From NCBI RefSeq assembly GCF_009765755.1, contig NZ_LMUV01000002.1, forward strand, positions 395,693 to 459,692: a stretch of 64,000 bases of DNA. Reading direction: 5' to 3'. This DNA is from Rhodanobacter sp. L36. GTDB lineage: Bacteria > Pseudomonadota > Gammaproteobacteria > Xanthomonadales > Rhodanobacteraceae. The notes under the pieces are model-generated. The model was not told the DNA's origin, made no database searches, and saw only the letters and a list, made by a program, of their open reading frames with translations. Position numbers and translations under genes: made by a program. This document shows, piece after piece, positions 15,807 through 27,000 of this stretch (the first letter of the stretch is position 1; every line of letters begins with the position of its first letter).

Positions 15807-16400
15807 ATGACCAGCGAAACCCAGCCGTTGTCGATCGCCGTATTGCTCGGCTCGGTGCGCCACGACCGTCTCGGCATTCGCGCAGCGCGCATGGTGATGC
15901 GTGCACTCGAAGCGCGCGGCCACGAGGCCGTGCTGGTCGATCCGATGGAAGTGCAACTGCCGCTGCTTGATCGCATGTACAAGGAATACGCGACGGGAAC
16001 CGCGCCGACTGTGCTGGAGAAACTCGCCACGCTGTATCGCCGCGTCGATGGCTTTCTCATCGTCAGCGGCGAATACAACCATGGCATTCCGCCCGCGATG
16101 AAAAATCTGCTCGATCATTTTCTCGAGGAATATTTCTGGCGTCCGTCCGGCATCGTCTGCTACTCCGCCGGCCAGTACGGCGGCGTGCGCGCTGCGATGG
16201 CGTTGCGTGCAACCCTGGCGGAACTGGGCATGTCGGCGATCCCCAGCGAGTGTGCGATCCCGCGCATCGGCAAGGCGCTCGACGAAGATGGCGTAGCGCT
16301 GGACGACCACATCACGCGCGTGCTCGATCGCTTCCTCGACGAATTCTTCTGGCATGCGCGTGCGTTGCGACGCGAGCGACTGAGCGGCACGCCGTACTGA
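15807..16400 (+). CDS. NADPH-dependent FMN reductase family protein
   Basis: This 197-residue flavodoxin-fold protein begins with IAVLLGSVRHDRLGIRAARM, the phosphate-binding loop of the FMN_red family. FLIVSGEYNHGIPPAMKNLLDH is the hallmark flavin and dimer segment. Family members reduce FMN, quinones or azo compounds with NAD(P)H. ATG 15807 is used; ATG 15795 or 15777 would add a few residues, and Shine-Dalgarno signals are weak for all of them. It reads away from the DapB-like gene, with a short divergent spacer. The physiological substrate is unknown. Confidence 0.9.
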   Translation: MTSETQPLSIAVLLGSVRHDRLGIRAARMVMRALEARGHEAVLVDPMEVQLPLLDRMYKEYATGTAPTVLEKLATLYRRVDGFLIVSGEYNHGIPPAMKNLLDHFLEEYFWRPSGIVCYSAGQYGGVRAAMALRATLAELGMSAIPSECAIPRIGKALDEDGVALDDHITRVLDRFLDEFFWHARALRRERLSGTPY

Positions 16401-16444
16401 TACGGCGTTCGCATCGATCGTTGCATTGTGCCGCACGCTTCACT

Positions 16445-17179
16445 TCAGGGCTCGGTGACCACCGGCTTGTGATACATCACGGATAGCACGCACGCATAGG
16501 CTTTGACCGGAGGCATTCCCATGGATGCGCGACGCGCGTCGAGGGAAGCGATGTCTTCGACTGGCTGCATCCGCATTTCCGGGTGCGCATTGTCGGATCG
16601 ATACTGGGTGCCATAGCGTTGCGGCTTGTCTCTGGCTCGCAAGGTACGATCGGTCAGCAGGCCTAGATCCTGCCCGCTGATCAAGCCTCGCTTATGCAGC
16701 GCGGCCAGCTGCGGCAGCACCCGAGACTGGAATGCCGGATCACGATCCGCATGCTGCACCAGCAGGAATGCAGCCTCCACGCCATCCACACCGACTTGCG
16801 CGGGGCCGGGAAATCCCTGTCGAAGAATGATCGGCTTGAATTTTTTCAGATTGGCCGCGTCGACCGCCTGCAGGTTCTTGATTGCATCCTGACTTGCCGG
16901 ACCCGTGGTCATGCCGACTTTTATCCAGGCGTCCCGAACCGATTGGTCAGCCTTGACCATCCGCAGCAACTGCGCACGAAGTTTCGGCTTCGTCGGCGGT
17001 CTTGTCTTCAGGCGCTGCAGCTCGACCTTGTTCGAAAATTCCGGATGCGCGCTTTGCCAGGCCATGAATTCCGGACAGCGCTTTGCAAGTTGCGCGTCGT
17101 CCGCATCCGATGCACCGAGCGGTGACACGGACACGCAACAAAGAAACAGAATTGCCAGCAATGCTCTCGATTTTTCCAT
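16445..17179 (-). CDS. Exported DUF6624-like protein
   Basis: The 244-residue product starts with a signal peptide (MEKSRALLAILFLCCVSVSP). Its C-terminal half has RQGFPGPAQVGVDGVEAAFL, LVQHADRDPAFQ and QRYGTQYR, which together match what I remember of DUF6624. Function is unknown. AGGGAC lies eight bases before the ATG. The gene starts 21 bases after the stop of ggt on the same strand, so the two are probably co-transcribed. Confidence 0.78.
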   Translation of the reverse strand: MEKSRALLAILFLCCVSVSPLGASDADDAQLAKRCPEFMAWQSAHPEFSNKVELQRLKTRPPTKPKLRAQLLRMVKADQSVRDAWIKVGMTTGPASQDAIKNLQAVDAANLKKFKPIILRQGFPGPAQVGVDGVEAAFLLVQHADRDPAFQSRVLPQLAALHKRGLISGQDLGLLTDRTLRARDKPQRYGTQYRSDNAHPEMRMQPVEDIASLDARRASMGMPPVKAYACVLSVMYHKPVVTEP

Positions 17180-17200
17180 GTCGCAATGTCCCTGCGTTGA

Positions 17201-18979
17201 TCAATACCCGACGACTTCGCCGTCCTTGCGCATTTCGGTGGCACCCCAGTACACGTGTTGGGCGGCGTCGAACATGATCGCTTCGTAGCCACCGAAGTTG
17301 CCGGTGCCCGGCACGATCTTGTAGCCGCGTTTCGCCAACTCGGCCTTCACCGCGGGATCGAAACCGGATTCCATTTCCACCGTGCCGATGCCCTGCGATT
17401 TTTCGCCGGTGGGTTCGGCGTTGCCGTAGTGGCGCCAGCGCGCGGCGTCGCCGGCGTCCTGTACGTTCATGCCGTAGTCGATCATGTTGGTCAGCACCTG
17501 GATGTGCCCCTGCGGCTGCATGTCGCCGCCCATCAGGCCGAACGACATCCACGGCTGGCCGTCTTTCATCACGAAGCCGGGGATGATGGTGTGGAACGGA
17601 CGCTTGCCGGCGGCGTACACATTGGCGGCGCCATCCTTGAGCGAATAGAGCTCGCCACGATCCTGGAACATGAAGCCCAGGTGGTCGGCGACCAGGCCCG
17701 AGCCCATGCCGCGATAGTTGGACTGGATGATCGAGACCATCATGCCGTCCTTGTCGGCGGTGGTGAAATAGGTGGTATCGCCGTTGAAGAGTTGCGGATC
17801 GCCGGGGCCGAGATCGGGATTGGCGCGATCGGTGTGGATCAGTTTGCGCCGCTGGTCCGCATACGCGTCGGAGAGCAAGCCTTTCATCGGCACGTCGACG
17901 AAGCGCGGATCGGCGTAGAACTTGGCCAGGTCCTCATACGCCAGGCGTTTGGCCTCGAGCATGACGGTCAGCGCATCGGCACTGCCCACGCCCATCTTCT
18001 TCAGGTCAAAGCCTTTCAACAGCTGCAGCATTTCGAGCGCGGCGAAGCCCTGCCCGTTCGGCGGCAATTCGTAGATGTCGTAGCCGTGATAGTTCACCGA
18101 TTGCGGCGTGACCCACTCGCCGTGATAACCGGCGAAATCCTCGTAGCGCAGATCGCCGCCGATGCGCCTGAAATACGCGTCGATGGTGTGGGCGATCGCG
18201 CCTTTGTAGAACGCGTCGCGACCGCCTTGCGCCACCGCCTTGAGCGTGCGCGCGAGATCGGGATTGCGGAACACATCGCCTTCGGCCGGCGCGTGGCCGT
18301 TGATGAGATAGGTGGCGCGCGCGTTGGCGCTTTCCTCGATCAGGCCGTGCAGGCGATCGAACGCTTTCATGTTGCCCTGCCAGTAGTCGGCCACCAGTTG
18401 CGTGACGGGGAAGCCGTTGTTCGCATAGCTGATCGTCGGCGCCAGATCATCCGCCAGCGAAAGTTTCCCGAAGCGATCGTGCAGCGCGCCCCACGCGTCG
18501 ACGGTGCCGGGGACGGTGATCGGCAATGAGCCGACGGCGGGAATGTGATCCTGTGGTTTGCGTCGGGCCTTGATGTACGCAGCGTTGACTTCCGCTTTCA
18601 TCTTGGCAAGATCGCGACCCTTGGCCGACGGGCCGGAGCCGTTGTAACCGTAGAGCTTGTGCGTTTTCGGATCCCACACGATCACGAAGCAATCGCCGCC
18701 GACGCCGTTCAACACCGGCTCCATCAACCCGAGCGTGGCGTTCGCGGCGATGGCCGCGTCCACCGCGCTGCCGCCTTTCTTGAGGATGTCGATGGCCACC
18801 TGCGAAGCCAGCGGCTGTTCGGTCGCCGCCATGCCGTGTTGCGCGAGCACCGGCGAACGCGATGCCCAGGTGTGGCCGGAGTAGCGATCGCCGCGACCGA
18901 TCTCGGATTGGGCATTCGCCGTTGCCCCCAACGAGGTCAGCAAGAACGTTGCAACAGCAAGCCTGGTTCTTATCTTCAT
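17201..18979 (-). CDS. ggt: Gamma-glutamyltransferase (glutathione hydrolase)
   Basis: The 592-residue periplasmic enzyme cleaves or transfers the gamma-glutamyl group of glutathione. ATG 18979 gives the signal peptide MKIRTRLAVATFLLTSLGATANA. The N-terminal nucleophile family pattern is clear: GGSAVDAAIAANATLGLMEP in the large subunit, then autoprocessing at Thr in GDTTYFTTADKDG, releasing a small subunit of about 190 residues. YRGMGSG and GLMGGDMQPQGHIQVL complete the small-subunit pocket. The 42 codons available upstream of this start are not family-like. The DUF6624-like gene lies 21 bases downstream. Confidence 0.94.
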   Translation of the reverse strand: MKIRTRLAVATFLLTSLGATANAQSEIGRGDRYSGHTWASRSPVLAQHGMAATEQPLASQVAIDILKKGGSAVDAAIAANATLGLMEPVLNGVGGDCFVIVWDPKTHKLYGYNGSGPSAKGRDLAKMKAEVNAAYIKARRKPQDHIPAVGSLPITVPGTVDAWGALHDRFGKLSLADDLAPTISYANNGFPVTQLVADYWQGNMKAFDRLHGLIEESANARATYLINGHAPAEGDVFRNPDLARTLKAVAQGGRDAFYKGAIAHTIDAYFRRIGGDLRYEDFAGYHGEWVTPQSVNYHGYDIYELPPNGQGFAALEMLQLLKGFDLKKMGVGSADALTVMLEAKRLAYEDLAKFYADPRFVDVPMKGLLSDAYADQRRKLIHTDRANPDLGPGDPQLFNGDTTYFTTADKDGMMVSIIQSNYRGMGSGLVADHLGFMFQDRGELYSLKDGAANVYAAGKRPFHTIIPGFVMKDGQPWMSFGLMGGDMQPQGHIQVLTNMIDYGMNVQDAGDAARWRHYGNAEPTGEKSQGIGTVEMESGFDPAVKAELAKRGYKIVPGTGNFGGYEAIMFDAAQHVYWGATEMRKDGEVVGY

Positions 18980-19087
18980 CGGGATTCCCCTGGTCGACAG
19001 CGTGGCAACGCCGATGCAGCTCATCGGAGCAGGCGTCCGCTGCGACCTTCCCGGTTCGTCCCTGAGCTGCACACAAAAGCGCCGATC

Positions 19088-19120
19088 AAAAACAACATCG
19101 GCCACGCGAGGTGGCCGATG
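19088..19120 (-). terminator. Intrinsic terminator after lpdA
   Basis: CATCGGCCAC (19096-19105) and GTGGCCGATG (19111-19120) form a perfect 10-bp stem with a 5-base loop. On the minus strand the hairpin is followed by TTGTTTTTG. It begins 4 bases after the lpdA stop codon. Confidence 0.85.
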
Positions 19121-19123
19121 GGA

Positions 19124-20899
19124 TTATTTTTTCTTTGGCATGTACAGGTCGGTGATGGTGCCTTCGTACACTTCCGCCGCCATGCCGATCGATTCGCTGA
19201 GCGTGGGATGCGGGTGAATGGTGAGGCCGATGTCCGCCGCCTCGCTGCCCATCTCGATCGCCAGCGCGAGTTCGGAAATCAGATCGCCCGCGTGCACGCC
19301 GACGATGCCGCCACCGACGATGCGATGCGTCTCTTCGTCGAAGATCAGCTTGGTGAAGCCTTCGGTGCGATCGATGCCGATCGCGCGACCGCTCGCCGCC
19401 CACGGGAATTTGCCCACGCCGATTTTCAGGCCTTTCTCCTTCGCCTCGCGCTCGGTCACACCGACCCAGGCGATTTCCGGATCGGTGTACGCCACCGAAG
19501 GAATCACCCGCGCGTCGAAATGGCTCTTGTGGCCGGCGACCACTTCGGCCGCGACCTTCGCCTCGTGCGTGGCCTTGTGCGCCAGCATCGGTTGGCCGAC
19601 CAGGTCACCGATGGCGAAGATGTGCGGCACATTGGTGCGCATCTGCGTATCGACGTTGATGAAGCCGCGATCGGTCACCGCGACGCCGGCCTTGTCCGCG
19701 CCGATCTTGCCACCGTTGGGCGAGCGGCCGACCGACACCAGCACGCGATCGAACAGCGTGGTCTCGGGAATGCTGTCACCTTCGTAGCGAACCTCGATGC
19801 CTTTCTTGGTGGTCTTGGCATCCACCACCTTGGTCTTGAGGTGAATGCCCTTGAGTCGCCTGCCGAGGCGCTGCGACAGCGGTTTGATCAGGTCGGCATC
19901 CGCGCCGGGAATCAGCTGGTCCATGAATTCGACCACGGTCACTTCGCTGCCCAGCGCGGCATACACCGTCGCCATTTCCAGGCCGATGATGCCGCCGCCG
20001 ACGACCAGCAATTTGTTCGGCACGTCCTTGAGTTCCAGGGCGCCGGTGGAATCGACGATGCGCTCGTCGTCCCACGGGAACGAGGGCAGTTTCACCGACT
20101 GCGAACCGGCGGCGATGATCGCGTTGTCGAAACGGATCAGCTTCACGCCGTCCTTGGTCTGGACTTCCATTTCGTTCGGCGACACGAACGCGCCGACGCC
20201 TTCGACAGTGCGCACCTTGCGTTGTTTGGCCATGCCGGCGAGGCCACCGGTGAGCTGGTTGACCACCTTGGTCTTGAAGCTGCGCAACTTGTCGATGTCG
20301 ATCTTCGGCGCGCCGAAGGTGACGCCGTGCGCGGCCATCGAGGCGGCTTCGTCGATCACGGCGGCGGCGTGCAACAGCGCCTTCGACGGAATGCAGCCGA
20401 CGTTGAGGCAGACGCCGCCGAGGCTGGTGTAACGCTCGACCAGCACGGTATCGACGCCGAGGTCGGCAGCGCGGAACGCCGCCGTGTAGCCGCCGGGACC
20501 GGAGCCGAGCACGACCAGCCTGCACTCGATATCCGCCTTGCGGCCGGAGGTGCCGGCGGCTTTCGGCGCGGGGGCCGCAGGGGCCGCTGGCGCCGGTGCA
20601 GGCGCAGCAGCTTTCGGTGCCTCGGCTTTGGCGGCGGGCGCAGGCGCTGCGGCTTCCTCGCTGGTTTCGAGAATCGCGATCAGTGTGCCTTCGGACACTT
20701 CGTCGCCGACCTTGAGCTTGAGCTCCTTGATCACGCCGGCAGCGCTGGATGGAATCTCCATCGTCGCCTTGTCCGACTCGAGCGTGATCAGGCTTTGTTC
20801 CTTCGCCACGGTGTCGCCGGCTTTCACCAGCACTTCGATGACGGGCACGCTGTCGTGGCCGCCGATGTCGGGAACCTTGATTTCGATGGTGCTGGCCAT
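19124..20899 (-). CDS. lpdA: Dihydrolipoyl dehydrogenase (E3) with N-terminal lipoyl domain
   Basis: The 591-residue flavoprotein reoxidises dihydrolipoamide on the pyruvate dehydrogenase E2 subunit with NAD+. Residues 1-80 are a lipoyl domain with the modified Lys44 in LESDKATME. An Ala/Pro linker (about 85-118) follows. The FAD-binding [16 protein letters not shown] and the redox disulfide GGVCLNVGC lie at the start of the E3 core, and the C-terminal interface has the catalytic HPHPTLSE. An E3 with its own lipoyl domain is known in some proteobacteria. aceF lies 118 bases upstream on the same strand, and a strong terminator follows the stop. Confidence 0.96.
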   Translation of the reverse strand: MASTIEIKVPDIGGHDSVPVIEVLVKAGDTVAKEQSLITLESDKATMEIPSSAAGVIKELKLKVGDEVSEGTLIAILETSEEAAAPAPAAKAEAPKAAAPAPAPAAPAAPAPKAAGTSGRKADIECRLVVLGSGPGGYTAAFRAADLGVDTVLVERYTSLGGVCLNVGCIPSKALLHAAAVIDEAASMAAHGVTFGAPKIDIDKLRSFKTKVVNQLTGGLAGMAKQRKVRTVEGVGAFVSPNEMEVQTKDGVKLIRFDNAIIAAGSQSVKLPSFPWDDERIVDSTGALELKDVPNKLLVVGGGIIGLEMATVYAALGSEVTVVEFMDQLIPGADADLIKPLSQRLGRRLKGIHLKTKVVDAKTTKKGIEVRYEGDSIPETTLFDRVLVSVGRSPNGGKIGADKAGVAVTDRGFINVDTQMRTNVPHIFAIGDLVGQPMLAHKATHEAKVAAEVVAGHKSHFDARVIPSVAYTDPEIAWVGVTEREAKEKGLKIGVGKFPWAASGRAIGIDRTEGFTKLIFDEETHRIVGGGIVGVHAGDLISELALAIEMGSEAADIGLTIHPHPTLSESIGMAAEVYEGTITDLYMPKKK

Positions 20900-21017
20900 G
20901 GGGAGTCCTTTGATGGGTCGGCTCGCGGCACGCGCGGCGCCTGGAATTCAGTGGCGAGGATCGGTGGGCACCGAGGCCTCGCTGCAGCCCTCTTCCCGAA
21001 GGAAGAGGTGTGAAACG

Positions 21018-22703
21018 TCAGAGCAGCAACCGGCGGATATCGCCCAGCTGCGTGGCGAGGAACGCGGCGAAGCGTGCCGCCAGCGCGCCATCGATCACGC
21101 GATGGTCGTACGACAGCGACAGCGGCAGCATCAGGCGCGGCGCGAATTCCTTGCCGTTCCATACCGGCTTCATCGCCGCCTTGGAGACGCCGAGGATGGC
21201 CACTTCCGGCGCGTTGACGATCGGCGTGAAGCCGGTGCCGCCGATACCGCCGAGCGAGCTGATCGAGAAACAGCCGCCGGACATTTCCGCCGGACCGAGC
21301 TTCTTGTCGCGCGCCTTCTTGGAGATTTCGCCGAGTTCACGCGCGAGGTCCAGCAGGCCTTTCTTGTCGCAGTCGCGCAGCACCGGCACCACCAGGCCAT
21401 CGGGTGTGTCGACCGCGATGCCGATGTGGAAATATTTCTTCAGGATCAATTTTTCGCCCGACTCGTCGAGCGAGGCGTTGAACTGCGGGAACGCCTTCAG
21501 CGCAGCGACGACGGCCTTGATCTGGAACACCAGCGGTGTGACTTTCAGATCCTTGTTCTCTTCGCCGAGTTTCTTGCGGAAGGCTTCGAGCTCGGTGATG
21601 TCGGCCTCGTCGTTCTGCGTGACGTGCGGGATCATCGCCCAGTTGCGCGCGAGGTTGGCCCCGGAAATCTTCTGGATGCGCGAGAGCGGCTTCTCTTCGA
21701 TGTCGCCGAACTTGGCGAAATCCACTTTCGGCCATGGCAACAGGTTGAGCCCGCCGAGCGAAGCCGACGCGCCGCCGCCGACCGGTCGCGCACCGGAAGC
21801 AAGCGCGTGTTTCACGTACGCGCTGATGTCCTCGCGCTGGATGCGGCCGCCACGACCGCTGCCTTTCACCTGCGCGACATCGACGCCGAGTTCGCGCGCG
21901 AACGCACGAATCGCCGGACTCGCGTAAGGCGCATCGCCGGGCATCACCAGTCGTGCATCGACGGGCGGACGCGCCTGCGGCAACGCATCGCCTTCGGGCA
22001 CATTGCCGGGAAGCACGGCGCGGCCACCGATCGGCGCGGGCTTTTCCGACACCGCCGCCGCAGCGGGCGCTGGTGCTGATGCGGGCGCGGGAGCCGGTGC
22101 AGCGGCAACACCGTCGCTGGTTTCGATCAGCGCGATCACCGCGCCTTCGGAGAGTTCATCGCCAATCTTCACCTTGATCTCTTTCACCACGCCGCCGAAG
22201 GGCGCGGGCACTTCCATGGTCGCCTTGTCCGACTCCAGCGTGATCAGGCTCTGATCTTTCGCCACGGTGTCGCCGACCTTGACCAGAATCTCGATGACCG
22301 GCACGTCGCTGCTGCCGATGTCCGGCACGTGCGCTTCCTTGATGACCACGCCGCCGCTGGCCGCAGGCGCCGACTTCGCCGGCTCGCTGGCCTCGGCCGC
22401 AACGGGCGCGGGCGCCGGCGCGGGAGCAGCCTTTTCTGCGGCGGGTGCGGGTGCCGCGGCAGCGCCATCGGCGTCGATCAGCGCGATCACCGCGCCCTCG
22501 GACACCGTGTCGCCCACCTTCAATTTCAGTTCCTTCACCGTGCCGGCGAACGGCGCGGGCACTTCCATCGTCGCCTTGTCCGATTCGAGCGTGATCAGGC
22601 TCTGCTCTTTTTCGACTCGGTCACCGACCTTGACCAGAATTTCGATGACGGGCACATCGTCGTGGCCGATGTCGGGGACGCGGGCTTCTTTCAGATCGGC
22701 CAT
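21018..22703 (-). CDS. aceF: Pyruvate dehydrogenase E2, dihydrolipoyllysine acetyltransferase
   Basis: The 561-residue core subunit of the pyruvate dehydrogenase complex transfers acetyl groups from lipoyl arms to CoA. It has two lipoyl domains, one at residues 1-75 with Lys43 in LESDKATME and one at about 120-195, joined by Ala/Pro linkers. A peripheral-subunit-binding domain follows ([15 protein letters not shown] ... [11 protein letters not shown]). The catalytic domain ends with [15 protein letters not shown], where the DHRVIDG motif holds the active His and Asp. lpdA is downstream; aceE is not here but at 48.3-51.0 kb. Confidence 0.96.
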   Translation of the reverse strand: MADLKEARVPDIGHDDVPVIEILVKVGDRVEKEQSLITLESDKATMEVPAPFAGTVKELKLKVGDTVSEGAVIALIDADGAAAAPAPAAEKAAPAPAPAPVAAEASEPAKSAPAASGGVVIKEAHVPDIGSSDVPVIEILVKVGDTVAKDQSLITLESDKATMEVPAPFGGVVKEIKVKIGDELSEGAVIALIETSDGVAAAPAPAPASAPAPAAAAVSEKPAPIGGRAVLPGNVPEGDALPQARPPVDARLVMPGDAPYASPAIRAFARELGVDVAQVKGSGRGGRIQREDISAYVKHALASGARPVGGGASASLGGLNLLPWPKVDFAKFGDIEEKPLSRIQKISGANLARNWAMIPHVTQNDEADITELEAFRKKLGEENKDLKVTPLVFQIKAVVAALKAFPQFNASLDESGEKLILKKYFHIGIAVDTPDGLVVPVLRDCDKKGLLDLARELGEISKKARDKKLGPAEMSGGCFSISSLGGIGGTGFTPIVNAPEVAILGVSKAAMKPVWNGKEFAPRLMLPLSLSYDHRVIDGALAARFAAFLATQLGDIRRLLL

Positions 22704-23071
22704 GTTGGCTCCAGATGGCGGCGGCGTACCGCTCGGGGATGGCGGTCGCGGACAAGGCCTTCATCATAGCGAACGGGCGCCCGCTCCGGCACTAATACGT
22801 TTTCATTGCTGGCCGTTTCGATGCGCATGAGCCGCTTCCTGATCGTCATTCCGGCAAGGGCCGTCATCGGGCCGCAGCTCACGCGTGCTTCGACCTTCAT
22901 CGGATGACGGCCGTCCATCGCGCGTCATCCGATGGAGCGGTGCAAGAACTGGCTTGCGTCAATGCGTCCATGCGCTAGCGTATGCATGACCTTGAGCGCA
23001 CGCGAATCGCGTGGCCCTCCCCTAATCTGAGCCATCAACGCAACGCCGCACGCGCGGCACAGGGACGAATC
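22704..23071 (+). other. Intergenic region between divergent aceF and ABC ATPase genes
   Basis: This 368-base gap contains no credible gene. It should hold the promoters of aceF (leftward) and the ABC ATPase (rightward), but I cannot identify convincing -35/-10 boxes by eye. AGGGACG at 23061-23067 is the Shine-Dalgarno of the ATPase gene. No tRNA or repeat was seen. Confidence 0.6.
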
Positions 23072-23956
23072 ATGCTGACGATCCACGATCTGTCGAAAAC
23101 CTACGCCAATGGTGTGCGGGCGCTGCGCGGTGTGTCGCTGGACATCCCCAATGGCATGTTCGGCCTGCTCGGGCCGAATGGCGCAGGCAAGTCGTCGCTG
23201 ATGCGCACGATCGCGACGCTGCAGGATCCGGACGAAGGCACGATCAAACTCGGCGAGATGGATCTGCTGGCCGACAAGCAGGCCACGCGTCGGCTGCTCG
23301 GTTATCTGCCACAGGAATTCGGCGTGTATCCGAAGGTGTCGGCCGAGGCGATGCTCAATCACTTTGCCGTGCTCAAGGGCGTCACGGTGACGAGCGAACG
23401 ACGCGAATTGGTCGAAGCGCTGCTGCGCCAGGTAAACCTGTGGGACGTGCGCAAGCGCAAGCTCGGCACGTTTTCCGGCGGCATGCGCCAGCGCTTCGGC
23501 ATCGCGCAGGCGCTGATCGGCGACCCGCGGCTGGTGATCGTGGATGAGCCCACCGCTGGCCTCGATCCGGAAGAGCGCAATCGCTTCCTCAACCTGCTCG
23601 CGGAAATCGGCGAGCGCGTGGTGGTGATCCTCTCCACGCACATCGTCGAGGACGTTACCGATCTGTGCCCGCGCATGGCGATCATCGGCCAGGGGCAAGT
23701 GCTGCTGAGCGGCGAACCGCTGGAGGCGATCCGCAGCCTCGACGGCCGCGTGTGGCGACGCACGATCGACAAGATGCAATTGGACGGCTATCGCGCGCGC
23801 ATGAACATTCTTTCCACCCGCCTTTCCGGCGGCCGCACCTTGCTGCATGTTTTGTCAGACACGAAGCCGGAGGAAGGTTTCGAATCAGTCGCACCCGATC
23901 TGGAAGACGTCTATTTCGGCCGCCTGCGCATGCAGGCCACGACAAAGGCCGCCTGA
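23072..23956 (+). CDS. ABC transporter ATPase, partner of the permease/M1 fusion
   Basis: This 294-residue ATPase has Walker A GPNGAGKS at residues 34-41, signature FSGGMRQRFGIAQAL, Walker B LVIVDEPTAGLD and H-loop STHIVEDV. ATG 23072 is preferred over 22982 because of AGGGACG just upstream. After the ATPase core, about 80 residues lead to APDLEDVYFGRL, as in multidrug-type ABC-2 ATPases. The next gene, 54 bases downstream, encodes ABC-2 permease segments fused to a metallopeptidase, so the two very likely form one transporter. Direction and substrate of transport are unknown. Confidence 0.93.
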   Translation: MLTIHDLSKTYANGVRALRGVSLDIPNGMFGLLGPNGAGKSSLMRTIATLQDPDEGTIKLGEMDLLADKQATRRLLGYLPQEFGVYPKVSAEAMLNHFAVLKGVTVTSERRELVEALLRQVNLWDVRKRKLGTFSGGMRQRFGIAQALIGDPRLVIVDEPTAGLDPEERNRFLNLLAEIGERVVVILSTHIVEDVTDLCPRMAIIGQGQVLLSGEPLEAIRSLDGRVWRRTIDKMQLDGYRARMNILSTRLSGGRTLLHVLSDTKPEEGFESVAPDLEDVYFGRLRMQATTKAA

Positions 23957-24010
23957 TCAAACAGGCATCTCGCCGAGCGCCTTCGACCGGCCGTCTTCAA
24001 CAGGGTGGAC

Positions 24011-27000
24011 ATGATGTTTTTTGAAATATTCCGATTTGAATTACGCCAGCAGTGGAAGGCGCCGCTGTTCTGGATTGCCATTCTGCTGTTTGGCTCGCTG
24101 GCCTTTGCGCTCACTAGCACTGATGCCGTGATTTTGGGCGGCTCGTCAGGCAATGTTTTGCGCAATGCGCCGTTCGTGATTGCTCGGCTGCTTGCCTCGT
24201 TCTGCATCTTCGGCATCATCCTGATACCGGTGTTCATCTGTGGCGCCGCACTGCGTGATTTCGAACAGCGCACGGCCGAACTGTATTTCGCCACCCCGGT
24301 CACCAAAGGTGCGTATCTGTGGGGACGTTTTGCGGCAGGCTATGTTGCCGTGCTGCTGATCGCGCTGGTTTGGGCACTTGGCATCGCGCTGGGAGGATCG
24401 ATGCCCTGGATCGATCCGGCACGGCTTGGCTCCGCAAGCGTGCAAGGCTATCTGTGGGGCTTCGGCGTGTTCGTCGTTCCGGGCATGCTGTTTCTTTCTG
24501 CGTTGTTGTTCTTGCTGGCGGTCACGACTCGCTCGCTACTGGCCGCATACGTCGGTGTCATCGCCTTCGTTGTGCTCTTCACAGTGGCTGGAGCGCTGAC
24601 GCGTGATGTAAACAACCTGACGCTGGCCGCGATCATCGATCCGTTTGGTGGACGCACTGCAGGGGTGGTCACCCGCTATTGGACGGCTAGCCAGAGCAAT
24701 CAGCAGCTGCCGTCCCTGAGCGGATTATTGCTTTTCAATCGCCTGCTCTGGATTGGATTGGCGCTGGTCATGTTAGGCGCCTCGTTCGCGTTGTTTCGTG
24801 CCAACCGCGAAGGCCTTCAGTTGAACCGGCGAAAGGCTCACCGCGCCGATCCACCGCAACTTCATCAGGCGAATCAGTCCACGGCGAAATCAATCAAAGT
24901 GCATCTGGGTGATGATCTTCGCGCGCATCTTTTACAACTCCGCACCTTGATTGCCTTCGATACCGGTACGGTATTGCGCGGTGCGCCGTTTCTGATCATG
25001 TTGGGATTGGGCTTGCTCAACCTTTTCGTATTGCTCGCCACATCGGGACAGATATACGGCACAGCGACCTACCCAGTCAGCCATCAGATGCTGGAGCTGA
25101 TCCGCGGCGGCTTTCAGTGGGTGCTCTACATCATTCTTGCGTTTTACGCTGGCGAACTGGTCTGGCGTGAGCGGAGCCTCCGCTCGGCGGAAGTGAGCGA
25201 CGCGTTCCCACTACCGAACTGGGTACTGCTGACCGCCAAACTGCTGACGCTCATTGCCGTCATCGCGGTGTTCCTGATGGTCGGCGCGCTTGTCGGCATT
25301 GGCTGGCAGCTCAGCCACGGCTACACGCATATCGAGCCGGGCCTGTATATCGGATCGTTGGCATTGGATGCGATTCCGTTCGTTTTGCTCGCCGTCCTTG
25401 CACTGTTTCTGCAGGTCATGTCGAACAACAAGTTTCTTGGTTATCTGCTGACTATCGTATGGCTGGTGCTGAGCATCATCGGTTTCGGCCTGATGCACTG
25501 GGAACAGAATCTCTACAACTACGGCAATGCACCCGATGCGCCGTATTCGGACATGAATGGCTTCGGCCATTTCCTGAAAGCCACCTTGTGGTTCGACTTC
25601 TACTGGGCCAGCTGCGCGGCGGTGCTGCTGGTGCTGGCCGCATTGTTCTGGGTGCGTGGCACCGGACAGTCATGGCGTGAGCGTCTGCGTGAAGCGAAAG
25701 CACGCATGCACGCTCCGGCGAAGATCGCCCTGACGCTCGGCCTGATCGCTTTCATCGGCAGCGGCGTGTGGATCTACTACAACACCAACGTGCTCAACCA
25801 TTTCGAGAACAGCACGGCGAAGACCATCAAGCGTGCGGACTACGAAAAGAAATACGCGAAGTACAAGGACCTCCCGCAACCACGCATCACCGCGGTGCAG
25901 GCCAATGTGGACATCGATCCGTACCGGCGCACGCTCGAGATTCGCGGCCACTACACGCTGACCAACAAGCACGCGGAACCGATCAGCGAGCTGCATGTGA
26001 ACTTCGTCGATGACTTCACGGTGAAGTCGCTCGACTTCCCCGCGCACGACACCGTGAGCGAGGACAAGCGCCTCGGCTACACCATCTATCGCCTGAAGAC
26101 GCCGCTGGCGCCCGGCGCCTCGATGAGCTTCGATTTCGATCTGTCGTACGCCCCGAAGGGATTCACCAACAGTCCGGAAGGAAACTTCCTGGCCGGCAAT
26201 GGCACCTTCTTCAACAGCTCCGTGATGCCGCAGTTCGGCTATCAGGCCGACGCGCAGATCACCGATCGCAACGATCGGCGGAAATATGGACTGAAGGGCG
26301 AGGCAGTGCGCATGCCCAAGCTTGGCGACGAAGCAGCGCGCGCCAACACGTACATCAGCAACGACGCGGACTGGATCAGCTTCGACACCACGGTCTCCAC
26401 CGCCGCCGACCAGATCGCGATTGCGCCGGGCTATCTGCAGAAGGAATGGACGGCCAACGGCCGGCATTATTTCCACTACACGATGGACCAGCCGATGCTG
26501 CCGTTCTTCTCGTATGTTTCGGCGCGTTACGCCGTGAAGCACGAGCTGTGGAAGGGCGTGGATATTTCGGTGTATTACAACCCGGCGCACGTGTGGAACG
26601 TGGACCGGATGATCGAGGGCGCAAAGGACGCGCTGGACTACGACGACGCCAACTACACGCCTTACCAGTTCCACCAGTTGCGCATCCTGGAATTTCCAAA
26701 CTACGCGAGCTTCGCGCAGTCGTTCGCGAACACGATTCCGTTTTCCGAATCGATCGGCTTCATCGCCGACCTGCGCGATCCGACGAAGGTGGATTACGTC
26801 TATTACGTTACCGCGCACGAGGTGGCGCATCAGTGGTGGGCGCACCGCGTGATCGGTGCCAACATGCAGGGCTCAACCATGCTCAGCGAATCGCTGGCGC
26901 AGTACTCGGCGCTGATGGTGATGAAGCAGAAGTACGGCGCGACGCAGATGCGCAAGTTCCTCAAGTATGAGCTGGACAATTACCTGACGGGACGCGCGAC

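Noticed and set aside
18545-21013. Very long open frame (over 800 codons) on the plus strand
   Set aside because: It lies antisense to ggt and lpdA, both certain. Its translation is rich in Arg, His, Ala and Val with no domain, as expected from the mirror frame of GC-rich genes.
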